Positions 1-7,116 of a stretch of DNA of 64,000 nt are shown here, piece by piece (position 1 is the first letter of the stretch; each line of letters opens with the position of its first letter). A program made the translations under genes and the position numbers. The notes under the pieces were generated by a model. The model had not been told where the DNA came from, searched no databases, and worked only from the letters and a program-made list of their open reading frames with translations. The stretch comes from Candidatus Chlorobium masyuteum (GTDB taxonomy: Bacteria; Bacteroidota; Chlorobiia; Chlorobiales; Chlorobiaceae), in NCBI RefSeq assembly GCF_011601315.1, contig NZ_JAAORA010000002.1, forward strand, positions 1 to 64,000, given 5' to 3'.

Positions 1-64
1 CACGGATGAGCTGGTCGATCAGTGCCTTCTGGCTGTCGGGAATCTGTTCTTGCTTTTTGGCCAT
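1..64 (-). CDS. IS256-type transposase, N-terminal 21 residues only
   Basis: An ATG at 62-64 (minus strand) is preceded by GGAGAAAAGCT, a good ribosome binding site. The visible N-terminus begins MAKKQEQIPDSQKALIDQLI and continues off the left edge. A lysine-rich start followed by an LIDQLI-type helix fits the start of mutator-class (DDE) transposases, and the adjoining terminal repeat supports this. Only about 21 codons are present, so intactness is unknown. Confidence 0.55.
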   Translation of the reverse strand, partial: MAKKQEQIPDSQKALIDQLIR

Positions 65-127
65 AGCTTTTCTCCTTTTGTAATGATAGGAAACTATGAC
101 CGTTTACACACTTTATCTTACAGACTC
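1..127 (-). mobile_element. End of an IS256-family insertion sequence (cut by window edge)
   Basis: The transposase start lies at 64 on the minus strand and is preceded by a short leader. The terminal inverted repeat sits at about 100-127; read on the minus strand it runs GAGTCTGTAAGATAAAGTGT followed by GTAAACGG. An AAAGTGTGTAAAC core at the tip just upstream of the transposase is typical of IS256/mutator elements. The rest of the element lies to the left of the window, so its integrity and target duplication cannot be judged. Family assignment rests on the repeat style, not on a search. Confidence 0.65.
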
Positions 128-287
128 TTATTGCCGCAACCACACGTTGTTTTGGGCTGGAGCTATTGACTCGGGACCAGCATCTTTTATCGGTTTTAAG
201 TAAGCGCTCTGCCCCTCAGACGCGCAATAAATAGTGCGCCATTCCTCTTATCCTTGTTTTACACTCCTGCCATAAAGGTGTTCAAGT

Positions 288-1061
288 ATGTTTGAGTTTT
301 TGTTTTTTGTTACCGCTTTCCTTTCGGAAATAGCAGGAACGATTGGCGGGTTCGGCTCGTCGGTGTTTTTTGTTCCGCTTGCAGGACTTTTTTTCAATAT
401 CCATACCGTGCTTGCTTTGACAAGCATTCTGCATGTGTTCAGCAACTCGTCAAAGCTGCTGCTGTTTCGTCGTCATATTGATTTCAGGCTGGTTCTGCTT
501 ATGGGTATTCCCAGTATCCTGCTGGTGATTGTCGGCGCCTATCTCAGTACCCAGCTCGATGTGCAATATGTCGAGCTGGCCATGAGCATATTTCTTATCG
601 CGTTCAGCCTGCTGCTCTATCTTTTTCCTCATATCGCCTTGCCACCCAGCAAGCCCAATGCCGTGATAGGAGGTGGCATAGCGGGGTTTCTGGCAGGACT
701 TATCGGGACGGGTGGCGCCATAAGAGGACTGGTGCTGGCGGCATTCAACCTTGAGAAAGGCATCTTCATTGCCACCTCTGCGGCGATTGACTTTGGGGTG
801 GATATCAGCCGGATGGTAATCTATTTAAACCACAGCTCCCTTGAGCTGAAGTACTTTTTCTACATTCCCGGTCTGATTATAATTGCCTTTGCCGGTTCAT
901 GGGTCGGAAAATGGCTGCTTGAGAGAATTCCGCAGGAAAAATTCAGGAAGCTTGTTCTGGTGCTCATTTTTCTGATTGGTATCACCACGCTGGTTCAATA
1001 CGCAAGGGCTGTGACCCCGAAAAACCTGAACCCTGCCCAGGTTGTCAATTACAAGCGCTGA
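288..1061 (+). CDS. TauE/SafE family membrane permease (sulfite exporter family)
   Basis: A 257-residue, strongly hydrophobic protein with about seven to eight membrane segments. The two repeated glycine-rich signatures of TauE/SafE permeases are visible: GTIGGFGSSVFFVPL near residue 17 and AGFLAGLIGTGGAIRG near residue 130. The family exports small anions such as sulfite, sulfoacetate or other organosulfur compounds. Substrate cannot be read from sequence, though sulfur traffic would suit a green sulfur bacterium. It is a single gene, about 160 bp beyond the IS end, and the IS insertion may sit in its upstream region. The ATG at 288 gives the usual short N-terminus before the first helix. 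Confidence 0.85.
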   Translation: MFEFLFFVTAFLSEIAGTIGGFGSSVFFVPLAGLFFNIHTVLALTSILHVFSNSSKLLLFRRHIDFRLVLLMGIPSILLVIVGAYLSTQLDVQYVELAMSIFLIAFSLLLYLFPHIALPPSKPNAVIGGGIAGFLAGLIGTGGAIRGLVLAAFNLEKGIFIATSAAIDFGVDISRMVIYLNHSSLELKYFFYIPGLIIIAFAGSWVGKWLLERIPQEKFRKLVLVLIFLIGITTLVQYARAVTPKNLNPAQVVNYKR

Positions 1062-1172
1062 ATTATCCGGCAGATCTCTACGGTTGGCAATCTATTGTAA
1101 AAGCTTTACCATAATGGAGGCGAATCAGCAGGATTCCCCATATTTAATTCAAACACAATCGGGAGCATAGGG

Positions 1173-1544
1173 ATGATTCCAGAGAAATTAACGGAAGTAT
1201 TGAAGCATGACGGAGTGGTTGCGATTGCAACTCTGGGGCAGGATGGCCCTCATATGGTCAATACCTGGAACAGTTATGTACGAATTACCGAAGCAGAGCG
1301 CATTCTGATTCCAGTCGGCTACATGCAACATACGGAAGCGAACATTGCGTTTAACAATCAGGTGTTGATTACACTCGGCAGCCGCAAGGTCGCAGGAAAT
1401 ATGGGGCCTGGCACCGGATTTTTGATTAAAGGCACGGCGAGCATAGAGACCTCCGGGCCTGATTTTGATGCAACCCACGCTAAATTTGCATGGGCACGTG
1501 CCGTCATGGCTGTAACGGCCAGCTCCATTGAACAGACCTTGTAG
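1173..1544 (+). CDS. Pyridoxamine 5'-phosphate oxidase-like FMN-binding protein
   Basis: A 123-residue protein with the split-barrel flavin-binding pattern: an N-terminal helix (MIPEKLTEVLKHDGVVAIAT), then strands with GPHMVNTWNSYV and a later GTGFLIKGTASIE strand. Small PNPOx-like proteins bind FMN, F420 or heme and often reduce small molecules; true PdxH proteins are larger, so this is not pyridoxine biosynthesis. The start at 1173 is preceded by GGGAGCATAGGG. It stands alone between the permease and hipBA. Specific function unknown. Confidence 0.75.
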   Translation: MIPEKLTEVLKHDGVVAIATLGQDGPHMVNTWNSYVRITEAERILIPVGYMQHTEANIAFNNQVLITLGSRKVAGNMGPGTGFLIKGTASIETSGPDFDATHAKFAWARAVMAVTASSIEQTL

Positions 1545-1581
1545 GACACCGCAATAAATCTCTTCTCTCTGCGCGGACGGA

Positions 1582-1618
1582 GCCCCGTCCGCCTCGCACC
1601 CTAACCGCTCACGACAAT
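1582..1618. repeat. Dispersed repeat copy A (37 nt, second copy at 44644-44680)
   Basis: This stretch ends CCGCTCACGACAAT and matches 44644-44680 at 33 of 37 positions, in the same orientation. It lies in the gap between the flavoprotein gene and hipB. The second copy is part of a longer element of about 127 bp, so this looks like a trimmed copy of a dispersed non-coding element. Confidence 0.7.
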
Positions 1619-1624
1619 TAATTG

Positions 1625-1681
1625 AAATATCTATCAATAAATGCATCTATTAATTCGTCAAAAATTGATATAAATATCTAT
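1625..1681 (+). promoter_or_regulatory. AT-rich control region of hipBA with a 10-nt direct repeat
   Basis: AAATATCTAT occurs at 1625-1634 and again at 1672-1681, in a strongly AT-rich stretch directly upstream of hipB. HipB proteins repress their own operon by binding repeated operators, so these are candidate operator halves. The repeat is seen directly; binding is inference. Confidence 0.4.
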
Positions 1682-1742
1682 ATTTGTTCTTTATATCGCC
1701 ACTGATTGCGATTTATGATATAAGGAAAAGCGGAGATTCGTG

Positions 1743-2090
1743 ATGAAGATTGAAGGCTTGTTGAGTGATGAGGCGATTCTGGGAGAGCTGGGCAAGCGAT
1801 TGGCTCAGCGGCGGCTGGAACTTCAGCTTACCCAGGAGATGCTTGCGGAGCAGGCGGGAGTATCGAAGCGGACCGTGGAACGTGTCGAGGCTGGAGCTAC
1901 GGCGCAGATGTCGACCATGATCCGGATTCTTCGGGTATTGGGGCTGCTTGATCGGATGGAAGCATTGGTGCCCGAGTCCGGAGCGCGTCCGATGGATCTG
2001 CTCAGGCTCAAAGGCAAGGCGCGAAAGCGAGCCAGTGGCAGGAGAAAACCAACCGATGAAAAGCCCTGGACGTGGGGTGACGAAGCATGA
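1743..2090 (+). CDS. hipB: HipB-like XRE-family antitoxin/repressor
   Basis: About 115 residues with a helix-turn-helix of the XRE/Cro type at about residues 15-55: RLAQRRLELQLTQEMLAEQA followed by GVSKRTVERVEAG. The C-terminus is basic. The stop overlaps the hipA start by 4 nt (ATGA), the usual antitoxin-first arrangement. By family, HipB binds DNA to repress the operon and neutralises HipA. The start is taken as ATG 1743, preceded by GGAG at 1731; an in-frame GTG directly before it (1740) is the alternative. The upstream region contains the AAATATCTAT repeats. Confidence 0.85.
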   Translation: MKIEGLLSDEAILGELGKRLAQRRLELQLTQEMLAEQAGVSKRTVERVEAGATAQMSTMIRILRVLGLLDRMEALVPESGARPMDLLRLKGKARKRASGRRKPTDEKPWTWGDEA

Positions 2091-3394
2091 GCACGACAGC
2101 AATGGTAAACCTTTGGGGACGCACGATCGGTGCGGTGTCGCTGGACGACAATGCTGCGACAGCCTCCTTTGAATATGATCCGGCTTTCATCAGCAGCGGT
2201 ATTGAGGTGGCCCCGCTGATGATGCCGCTATCAGGCAGGCTATACTCCTTCCCATCGCTGCAACGGGAAACCTTCCATGCTCTTCCGGGGCTTTTGGCGG
2301 ATTCACTGCCGGATCGGTTTGGCAGTGCGTTGATTGATGCCTGGCTTGCCCGTTCCGGACGTATGCCGGAGTCGTTCAATGCGGTGGAGCGCCTTTGTTA
2401 CATCGGTTCGCGCGGCATGGGTGCGCTGGAGTATGCTCCGGCAATCCGATTGGGTGCACCCGCATCTTCCCGTGTTGAGGTTGACAAGCTGGTAGCGTTG
2501 GCGTCAGAGGTTTTGACCCATCGTGACAACCTGGAGGTCTGGTTCCACGAGGAGGGAAGGCAAACAGCTCTACGGGATATTTTGCGGGTCGGCACTTCGG
2601 CTGGCGGTGCGCGGGCCAAGGCGGTGATTGCCTGGAATCCGGAAACGAACGAAGTTCGTTCAGGTCAGGTGCAGGCTGGCAGTGGATTTGAGTACTGGCT
2701 GATGAAGTTCGACGGTGTCAGCGGAAACAGGGATAAGGAGCTGGACGACCCGAAGGGTTACGGCGCAATCGAGTATGCCTATTACAGGATGGCGGTGGAT
2801 GCGGGAATTGCCATGACTCCGTGCCGCCTTTTCGAGGAGAACGGACGCCGCCACTTCATGACGAAACGGTTCGACCGGCAGGAAGGCGGAGGCAAGCTGC
2901 ACATGCAGTCACTTTGCGGCATGGCGCATTTTGATTTCAATCAGGCGGGAGCATACGGCTACGAGCAGGCGTTGCAGGTAATCCGCCGACTGGGGTTGCC
3001 GATGGCGGCCATTGAGGAGCAGTTCCGGCGGATGGTTTTCAATATTGTGGCCCGTAATCAGGATGACCACGTAAAGAACATTGCCTTTCTGATGGACAAG
3101 AGTGGAAAGTGGTCGCTCTCTCCCGCTTTCGACATGACCTACAGCTATCAGCCGGGCGGTAAATGGACATCAACTCATCAGATGACGATGCAAGGCAAGC
3201 GGAGTGGCTTTACCCTGGAGGATTTCAAAGCGTGTTCAAAGAGTGCTTCCATGAAGCGCGGGCGAGCAGAAACGATTATTGATGAGGTGATGAAGGTCGT
3301 CTCCCGATGGAGGGAGTATGCGGAGGAGTCGCGCGTGAGTCCGTCGCAACGTGATAAAATAGAGGCTGCCCTGAGAGTGGAGCCCTTTAAATAA
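2087..3394 (+). CDS. hipA: HipA-family serine/threonine kinase toxin
   Basis: A 435-residue protein with the HipA N-terminal subdomain (residues 1-110, including LPGLLADSLPDRFG) and the HipA kinase core. Visible motifs are TSAGGARAKAV (ATP-binding loop, about residue 170), FMTKRFDRQ (about 258), and the catalytic and metal-binding region NIVARNQDDHVKNIAFL followed by LSPAFDMTYS near residues 320-350. HipA kinases phosphorylate targets such as glutamyl-tRNA synthetase and cause growth arrest. All core motifs look intact, so an active toxin is likely. It is translationally coupled to hipB. Target and effect are not readable from sequence. Confidence 0.9.
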   Translation: MSTTAMVNLWGRTIGAVSLDDNAATASFEYDPAFISSGIEVAPLMMPLSGRLYSFPSLQRETFHALPGLLADSLPDRFGSALIDAWLARSGRMPESFNAVERLCYIGSRGMGALEYAPAIRLGAPASSRVEVDKLVALASEVLTHRDNLEVWFHEEGRQTALRDILRVGTSAGGARAKAVIAWNPETNEVRSGQVQAGSGFEYWLMKFDGVSGNRDKELDDPKGYGAIEYAYYRMAVDAGIAMTPCRLFEENGRRHFMTKRFDRQEGGGKLHMQSLCGMAHFDFNQAGAYGYEQALQVIRRLGLPMAAIEEQFRRMVFNIVARNQDDHVKNIAFLMDKSGKWSLSPAFDMTYSYQPGGKWTSTHQMTMQGKRSGFTLEDFKACSKSASMKRGRAETIIDEVMKVVSRWREYAEESRVSPSQRDKIEAALRVEPFK

Positions 3395-3437
3395 ACCCGG
3401 ATATTAAAATTGCCTTGTATTTTAAAGCAAGGCTTTA

Positions 3438-3944
3438 TCAGCGGTTGACAACCTCGATTTTTACTTTGGCGGTACCCTTGTCATAAAAACCGAGCCTTTT
3501 GGCCGCTTCAGCACTCAGATCGATAATCCGGTCACCGACAAACGGGCCGCGGTCATTGACCCTGACTACAATCGAAGCATTGGTTTCAAGGTTGGTTACC
3601 TTTACCAGAGCAGGCAGGGGAAGATATTTGTGTGCGGCACTTGGTTTTGAAGGGTCAAATATTTCGCCGTATGCGGTCGGCTGTCCATTATGCTGCCTCA
3701 GGGTTTCATGACCATACCATGAAGCCAAACCTGTCTCCTCGTAGGAGTTCGCCTCTTCATAGCTCATTGGGACATAAACCTTGCCGTTGATGACGTAGGG
3801 GGTGTTTTTCAGTTTTCCTGTCCGGTAGGCCTCTTCAGGTGAAATCCCGCCTATATATGAGGATCGGGAAGAGGTACATGAACTGAGTGCCAGAGGCAGC
3901 AGCAGGCATCCGGCCAGAAATAATTTGCGCATTGAATCGTTCAT
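3438..3944 (-). CDS. rlpA: RlpA-like septal ring lipoprotein (double-psi beta-barrel)
   Basis: A 168-residue lipoprotein: signal peptide with lipobox L-S-S-C (Cys at about residue 23), a short linker, then the double-psi beta-barrel of RlpA with TGLASWYGHE, PTAYGEIFDP and VRVNDRGPF. RlpA proteins are lytic transglycosylases that cut denuded glycan at the division septum. There is no C-terminal SPOR domain, so septal targeting must differ from the E. coli form. AAAGG 8 nt before ATG 3944 supports the start. Single gene, divergent from the hydrolase at 4058. Confidence 0.85.
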   Translation of the reverse strand: MNDSMRKLFLAGCLLLPLALSSCTSSRSSYIGGISPEEAYRTGKLKNTPYVINGKVYVPMSYEEANSYEETGLASWYGHETLRQHNGQPTAYGEIFDPSKPSAAHKYLPLPALVKVTNLETNASIVVRVNDRGPFVGDRIIDLSAEAAKRLGFYDKGTAKVKIEVVNR

Positions 3945-4008
3945 GGATGTCGCCTTTTATGGTGCCTTTTATTTTAATAAATGTCAATTTACGCTTATTC
4001 TTCCTCTA

Positions 4009-4038
4009 TTGACACTATTTTTAACTTTCCGGTATTGA
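4009..4038 (+). promoter_or_regulatory. Candidate sigma70-type promoter
   Basis: TTGACA at 4009-4014, then 17-18 nt, then a weak -10 (GTATTG/TATTGA at 4032-4038). It lies in the divergent gap and points to the hydrolase gene. The -35 is perfect and the -10 poor, so this is tentative. Confidence 0.35.
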
Positions 4039-4057
4039 GCCTTAAAGGTTTTTGCAG

Positions 4058-4855
4058 TTGGAAAGAGAGACTTTACCCCGTGTGAACATGGTTGCAGAAC
4101 CTGAGGCCCGCAGTCCTTTCGGCGTTTTAATCATACATGGTTTTACCGCAACACTTGAGAGTGTGGAGGCGTTGCGCAAGCCCTTGCAGGAAATGGGTAT
4201 CCCTTTCTGCATGCCATTGCTTGCCGGGCATGGGGCCACGTCTCCCGATGCACTTGATGGCGTAGGATGGGAGGCATGGCTTAAGGATGCAGAGCTGGCG
4301 TTTAAGGATTTCTCGCTGGAGGTGGAGCGGGTTATCGTGATCGGGCACAGTATGGGTGCACTGCTTGCCCTTAATCTTGCGGTACGCTACCCGAAACAGG
4401 TTGATTCTCTTATCCTTGCAACACCGGCACTCAGGCTTGTCTCTCTGCTTGCACCTGGCAGACCGCTTCATTTTGCAGCTCGGCTTGTCAGTATGATGAT
4501 CAAAAAGTGGGATCTGAAAAGTGATTTGCAGGAGTTGCGGCCTCAGTGCCTGGCTCCCCATTACGCCTGGGTTCCGACCAATGCTATTCTCTCCCTGTTT
4601 GATCTGATCCGGACTACCGAGAGGCTGCTTGATCAAGTCAACGTACCTTTCATGATTCTGCATAACAGAAAGGAGGCAACCGTGCTTCCAAATAGCGCAA
4701 CCCTGCTCTGCAATCGGGCGGCAACGTCTCCGGAGGAGCGCTCAATTGTCTGGTTTGAACGTTCCGGACACCAGATTTTCTGTGATTGTGAACGTGATAA
4801 AGCGGTTCGCACTATCATGACGTATATAGCAGACAGAACCGGTCGAAAGGAGTAA
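4058..4855 (+). CDS. Alpha/beta hydrolase (carboxylesterase/monoacylglycerol lipase-like)
   Basis: About 265 residues with the fold's landmarks: oxyanion-hole strand GVLIIHGFTAT near the N-terminus, nucleophile elbow GHSMGA, and a C-terminal SGHQIFCDCERD carrying the presumed catalytic histidine. The segment that should carry the catalytic acid reads NRKEATVLPNSA; by eye against Est30-type esterases, the usual Asp position is Glu. Start is uncertain: TTG 4058 has AAAGG 9 nt upstream, while GTG 4082 and ATG 4088 are alternatives that keep the whole domain. No signal peptide, so probably cytoplasmic. Substrate unknown; a short- or medium-chain ester is likely from family. Confidence 0.75.
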   Translation: MERETLPRVNMVAEPEARSPFGVLIIHGFTATLESVEALRKPLQEMGIPFCMPLLAGHGATSPDALDGVGWEAWLKDAELAFKDFSLEVERVIVIGHSMGALLALNLAVRYPKQVDSLILATPALRLVSLLAPGRPLHFAARLVSMMIKKWDLKSDLQELRPQCLAPHYAWVPTNAILSLFDLIRTTERLLDQVNVPFMILHNRKEATVLPNSATLLCNRAATSPEERSIVWFERSGHQIFCDCERDKAVRTIMTYIADRTGRKE

Positions 4856-4968
4856 GCTTTTGAACGGCTCTTTGCGATTCATGCGCGTCATGTTGAAGAA
4901 TGCAGGTTACGGTTTTATATTCCTGAACGGAGCGTTCATTATTCTCTTGCACCTAAAACCAAACAGAA

Positions 4969-5592
4969 ATGAATACGTTTATCTGCAGAGCGGTTTCCAC
5001 CTCTCTCCTGCTCTTTTCAATGCTGTTTCACGCTCTGCCGCTGAAGGCGAGTGCTCCTGACGGCTCACCGGAAAGCGGGAAAAAACCGGCGGTTGTGCTC
5101 AACGAACTTGGCTTCGCTTCAGGGTATGTGTGGGGTTCGCTGAACAGAAAAGCGGATAACTTTACCGTGTATCCGCTCATTGCACGAGTTGGATTCAATA
5201 TGAACCGATTGCTGGGTATTGAGGGCGCAAAGAGCACCCTGCAGCTGGCACTTGAGCCGCAGGTGAATCTGATTTCCGGTCCGCAGGATGGTGTGGAAGC
5301 CGGTTGCGGTATCGGTCTGCGCTATTTCCGCAAACTCGCCTCTCCGGTGGATCTTTTTTTTGAGGCAAGCTTTGCGCCCATGTTTTTAAGTGTTGATTCG
5401 ATAGAGCAGGGCAAAGCCGGGTTTAACTTTCTTGATCATTTCGGTTCAGGCCTTCAATACCGGGTATCGGACAAAACGGCGTTTTTTGGCGGCTACCGCT
5501 GGCGTCACATCTCTCACGCAGGTCTTGTTGACCGCTCGAATATGGGCATAAACTCCAACGCCATTATCGCCGGGGTTTCATGGCTCTATTAA
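4969..5592 (+). CDS. PagL-like lipid A deacylase / acyloxyacyl hydrolase family outer-membrane protein
   Basis: A 207-residue exported protein: signal peptide (hydrophobic residues 8-25, cleavage near LKA-SA), then amphipathic strands ending in an aromatic C-terminus (SWLY), as in small outer-membrane barrels. Near the end, YRWRHISHAGLVDRSN followed by MGINSN resembles the active site of PagL (His-x-Ser pair, then a conserved N/G-rich strand). PagL removes the 3-O-acyl chain of lipid A. The family call rests mainly on that C-terminal block, and the overall barrel pattern agrees. ATG 4969 is used because it directly precedes the signal peptide. Confidence 0.65.
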   Translation: MNTFICRAVSTSLLLFSMLFHALPLKASAPDGSPESGKKPAVVLNELGFASGYVWGSLNRKADNFTVYPLIARVGFNMNRLLGIEGAKSTLQLALEPQVNLISGPQDGVEAGCGIGLRYFRKLASPVDLFFEASFAPMFLSVDSIEQGKAGFNFLDHFGSGLQYRVSDKTAFFGGYRWRHISHAGLVDRSNMGINSNAIIAGVSWLY

Positions 5593-5645
5593 TAGAGGTG
5601 TCCTAATGTTCCGCAACTTGTTTGCTATGAAAAAAGATCGGCATC

Positions 5646-6284
5646 ATGCGGGTTATTGACCTCTCGCATACCATAGAGCCCGGAATGCCGGTTTATCCGG
5701 GGACGCCCGAACCGGAATTTCAGCCGCTTGCAACGCTTGATAAAGAGGGCTTTTCCGAGCAGCTTATCACACTCTCCTCCCATACCGGCACCCATATCGA
5801 CCTCCCCTCCCATATTCTTTCCGAAATGACAAGACCCGATGTTTTTGCGGTTGAACAATTTGCCGGAAAAGGTGTCGTCATGGATGTTCGCGATGCCGCC
5901 GGAGGGGTTATCAGCAAAGAGCAGCTCAAACCGTTCTCTGCATTGATTGGTTCGTGTGACTTTCTCCTGCTCTCTTCCGGATGGAGCGAAAACTGGGGTC
6001 GGCCGGATTATTTTAAAGGATATCCGGCGCTCTCGGTTGAAGCCGCACACTGGCTCACAGAGTTTGATCTGAAAGGGATCGGGGTGGATATGATCTCTGT
6101 GGATCTTCCGGATTCAGTTGATCTCCCTGTTCACAGAAGAGTGCTCGGGAAAGGGATTGTGCTCATCGAGAATCTGACTGCACTGTCGTCACTTCCCGAT
6201 TCTCCCTTCACTTTTTGCGCTTTTCCGCTGAAAATAGCCGGAGCTGAGGCTTCACCGATCCGTGCGGTTGCCCTTGTTGGATAA
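5646..6284 (+). CDS. Cyclase/KynB-like metal-dependent hydrolase
   Basis: A 212-residue protein of the cyclase family (kynurenine formamidase-like). The metal-binding signature HTGTHIDLPSH is at about residues 46-56, preceded by MRVIDLSHTIEPGMPVYPG, both characteristic. Family members hydrolyse N-formylkynurenine, isatin or related amides, or cyclise polyketides. No kynurenine pathway gene is nearby, so the substrate is open. Single gene, 53 nt after the PagL-like gene, possibly cotranscribed. Length is normal. Confidence 0.85.
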   Translation: MRVIDLSHTIEPGMPVYPGTPEPEFQPLATLDKEGFSEQLITLSSHTGTHIDLPSHILSEMTRPDVFAVEQFAGKGVVMDVRDAAGGVISKEQLKPFSALIGSCDFLLLSSGWSENWGRPDYFKGYPALSVEAAHWLTEFDLKGIGVDMISVDLPDSVDLPVHRRVLGKGIVLIENLTALSSLPDSPFTFCAFPLKIAGAEASPIRAVALVG

Positions 6285-6408
6285 AAGGGGTCAGCAAAGA
6301 TTATTTAATTGGAAGTTAATTGAGAGGGCGTTACCTTTGAGTACACAGGATTTAATCCACTGTTCTTTATCATCGCAATAACTACGGTTCGTAATTCGTA
6401 CCACTACT

Positions 6409-7062
6409 ATGCTCATGTACTCTTCGATTACCAGAAAAGTGCTTATGGCGCTTGCGGGGCTTTTTCTGGTTACCTTCCTCCTCGTGCATCTCGGTATCAA
6501 TCTTTTGCTGCTGAAATCCGATGGAGGCGCTTCGTTTACTGAAGCGGCAACCTTTATGGCTACCAATCCGATCATAAAGGTATTTGAAATTGTTCTTTTT
6601 GCAGGCTTTCTGCTTCACATCTTCTTCGGTATGCTGGTCTCCGGCCAGAACCGCGCTGCACGCACGACCCGCTATGAGTGTGCCAACGCTTCGGACACCT
6701 CCTTTTTTTCAAAGTACATGTTCCACACCGGCATTATTGTACTCATCTTCCTGCTTCTTCACTTTATAGATTTCTACTTTATCAAGACAGGTCTTGTCGC
6801 CCCGCCTCCCGGCATCGAACGGCACGACTTCTATCATCGCGCACTGCTGCTCTTCTCATCGCCCTGGTACTCCCTGATCTATATTGCCGGTTTTGTTTCT
6901 CTCGGCATCCATCTCAACCATGCAATACAGTCGGCATTTCAGACCCTTGGATGGAACCACAGCCGCTATATGGGAGCAGTCAAGCTTGCAAGTACGATCT
7001 ACTCGGTATGCATTGCAGCAGGATTCAGCCTTGTTCCGGTCTACCTCCTGTTAATCAAGTAA
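6409..7062 (+). CDS. sdhC: Succinate dehydrogenase/fumarate reductase cytochrome b subunit
   Basis: A 217-residue membrane protein with five hydrophobic segments and several membrane-embedded histidines (for example in LVHLGINLLL, GFLLHIFFG, LLLHFIDFYF and LGIHLNHAIQS) that suit a di-heme cytochrome b of the Bacteroidetes/Chlorobi/Wolinella type. It anchors SdhA/SdhB and passes electrons between the FeS subunit and menaquinone. First gene of sdhCAB, with 54 nt to sdhA. In green sulfur bacteria this enzyme runs as a fumarate reductase in the reverse TCA cycle. The start may be ATG 6409 or the ATG two codons later. Confidence 0.9.
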   Translation: MLMYSSITRKVLMALAGLFLVTFLLVHLGINLLLLKSDGGASFTEAATFMATNPIIKVFEIVLFAGFLLHIFFGMLVSGQNRAARTTRYECANASDTSFFSKYMFHTGIIVLIFLLLHFIDFYFIKTGLVAPPPGIERHDFYHRALLLFSSPWYSLIYIAGFVSLGIHLNHAIQSAFQTLGWNHSRYMGAVKLASTIYSVCIAAGFSLVPVYLLLIK

Positions 7063-7116
7063 ACAAGAGCAGCTAACTGTGTTATTTACCGAAAACAACA
7101 CTCACTACACGTTTCA

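Noticed and set aside
4860-5060. A 66-codon frame starting with TTG
   Set aside because: It overlaps the PagL-like signal peptide region in another frame and has no recognisable content.
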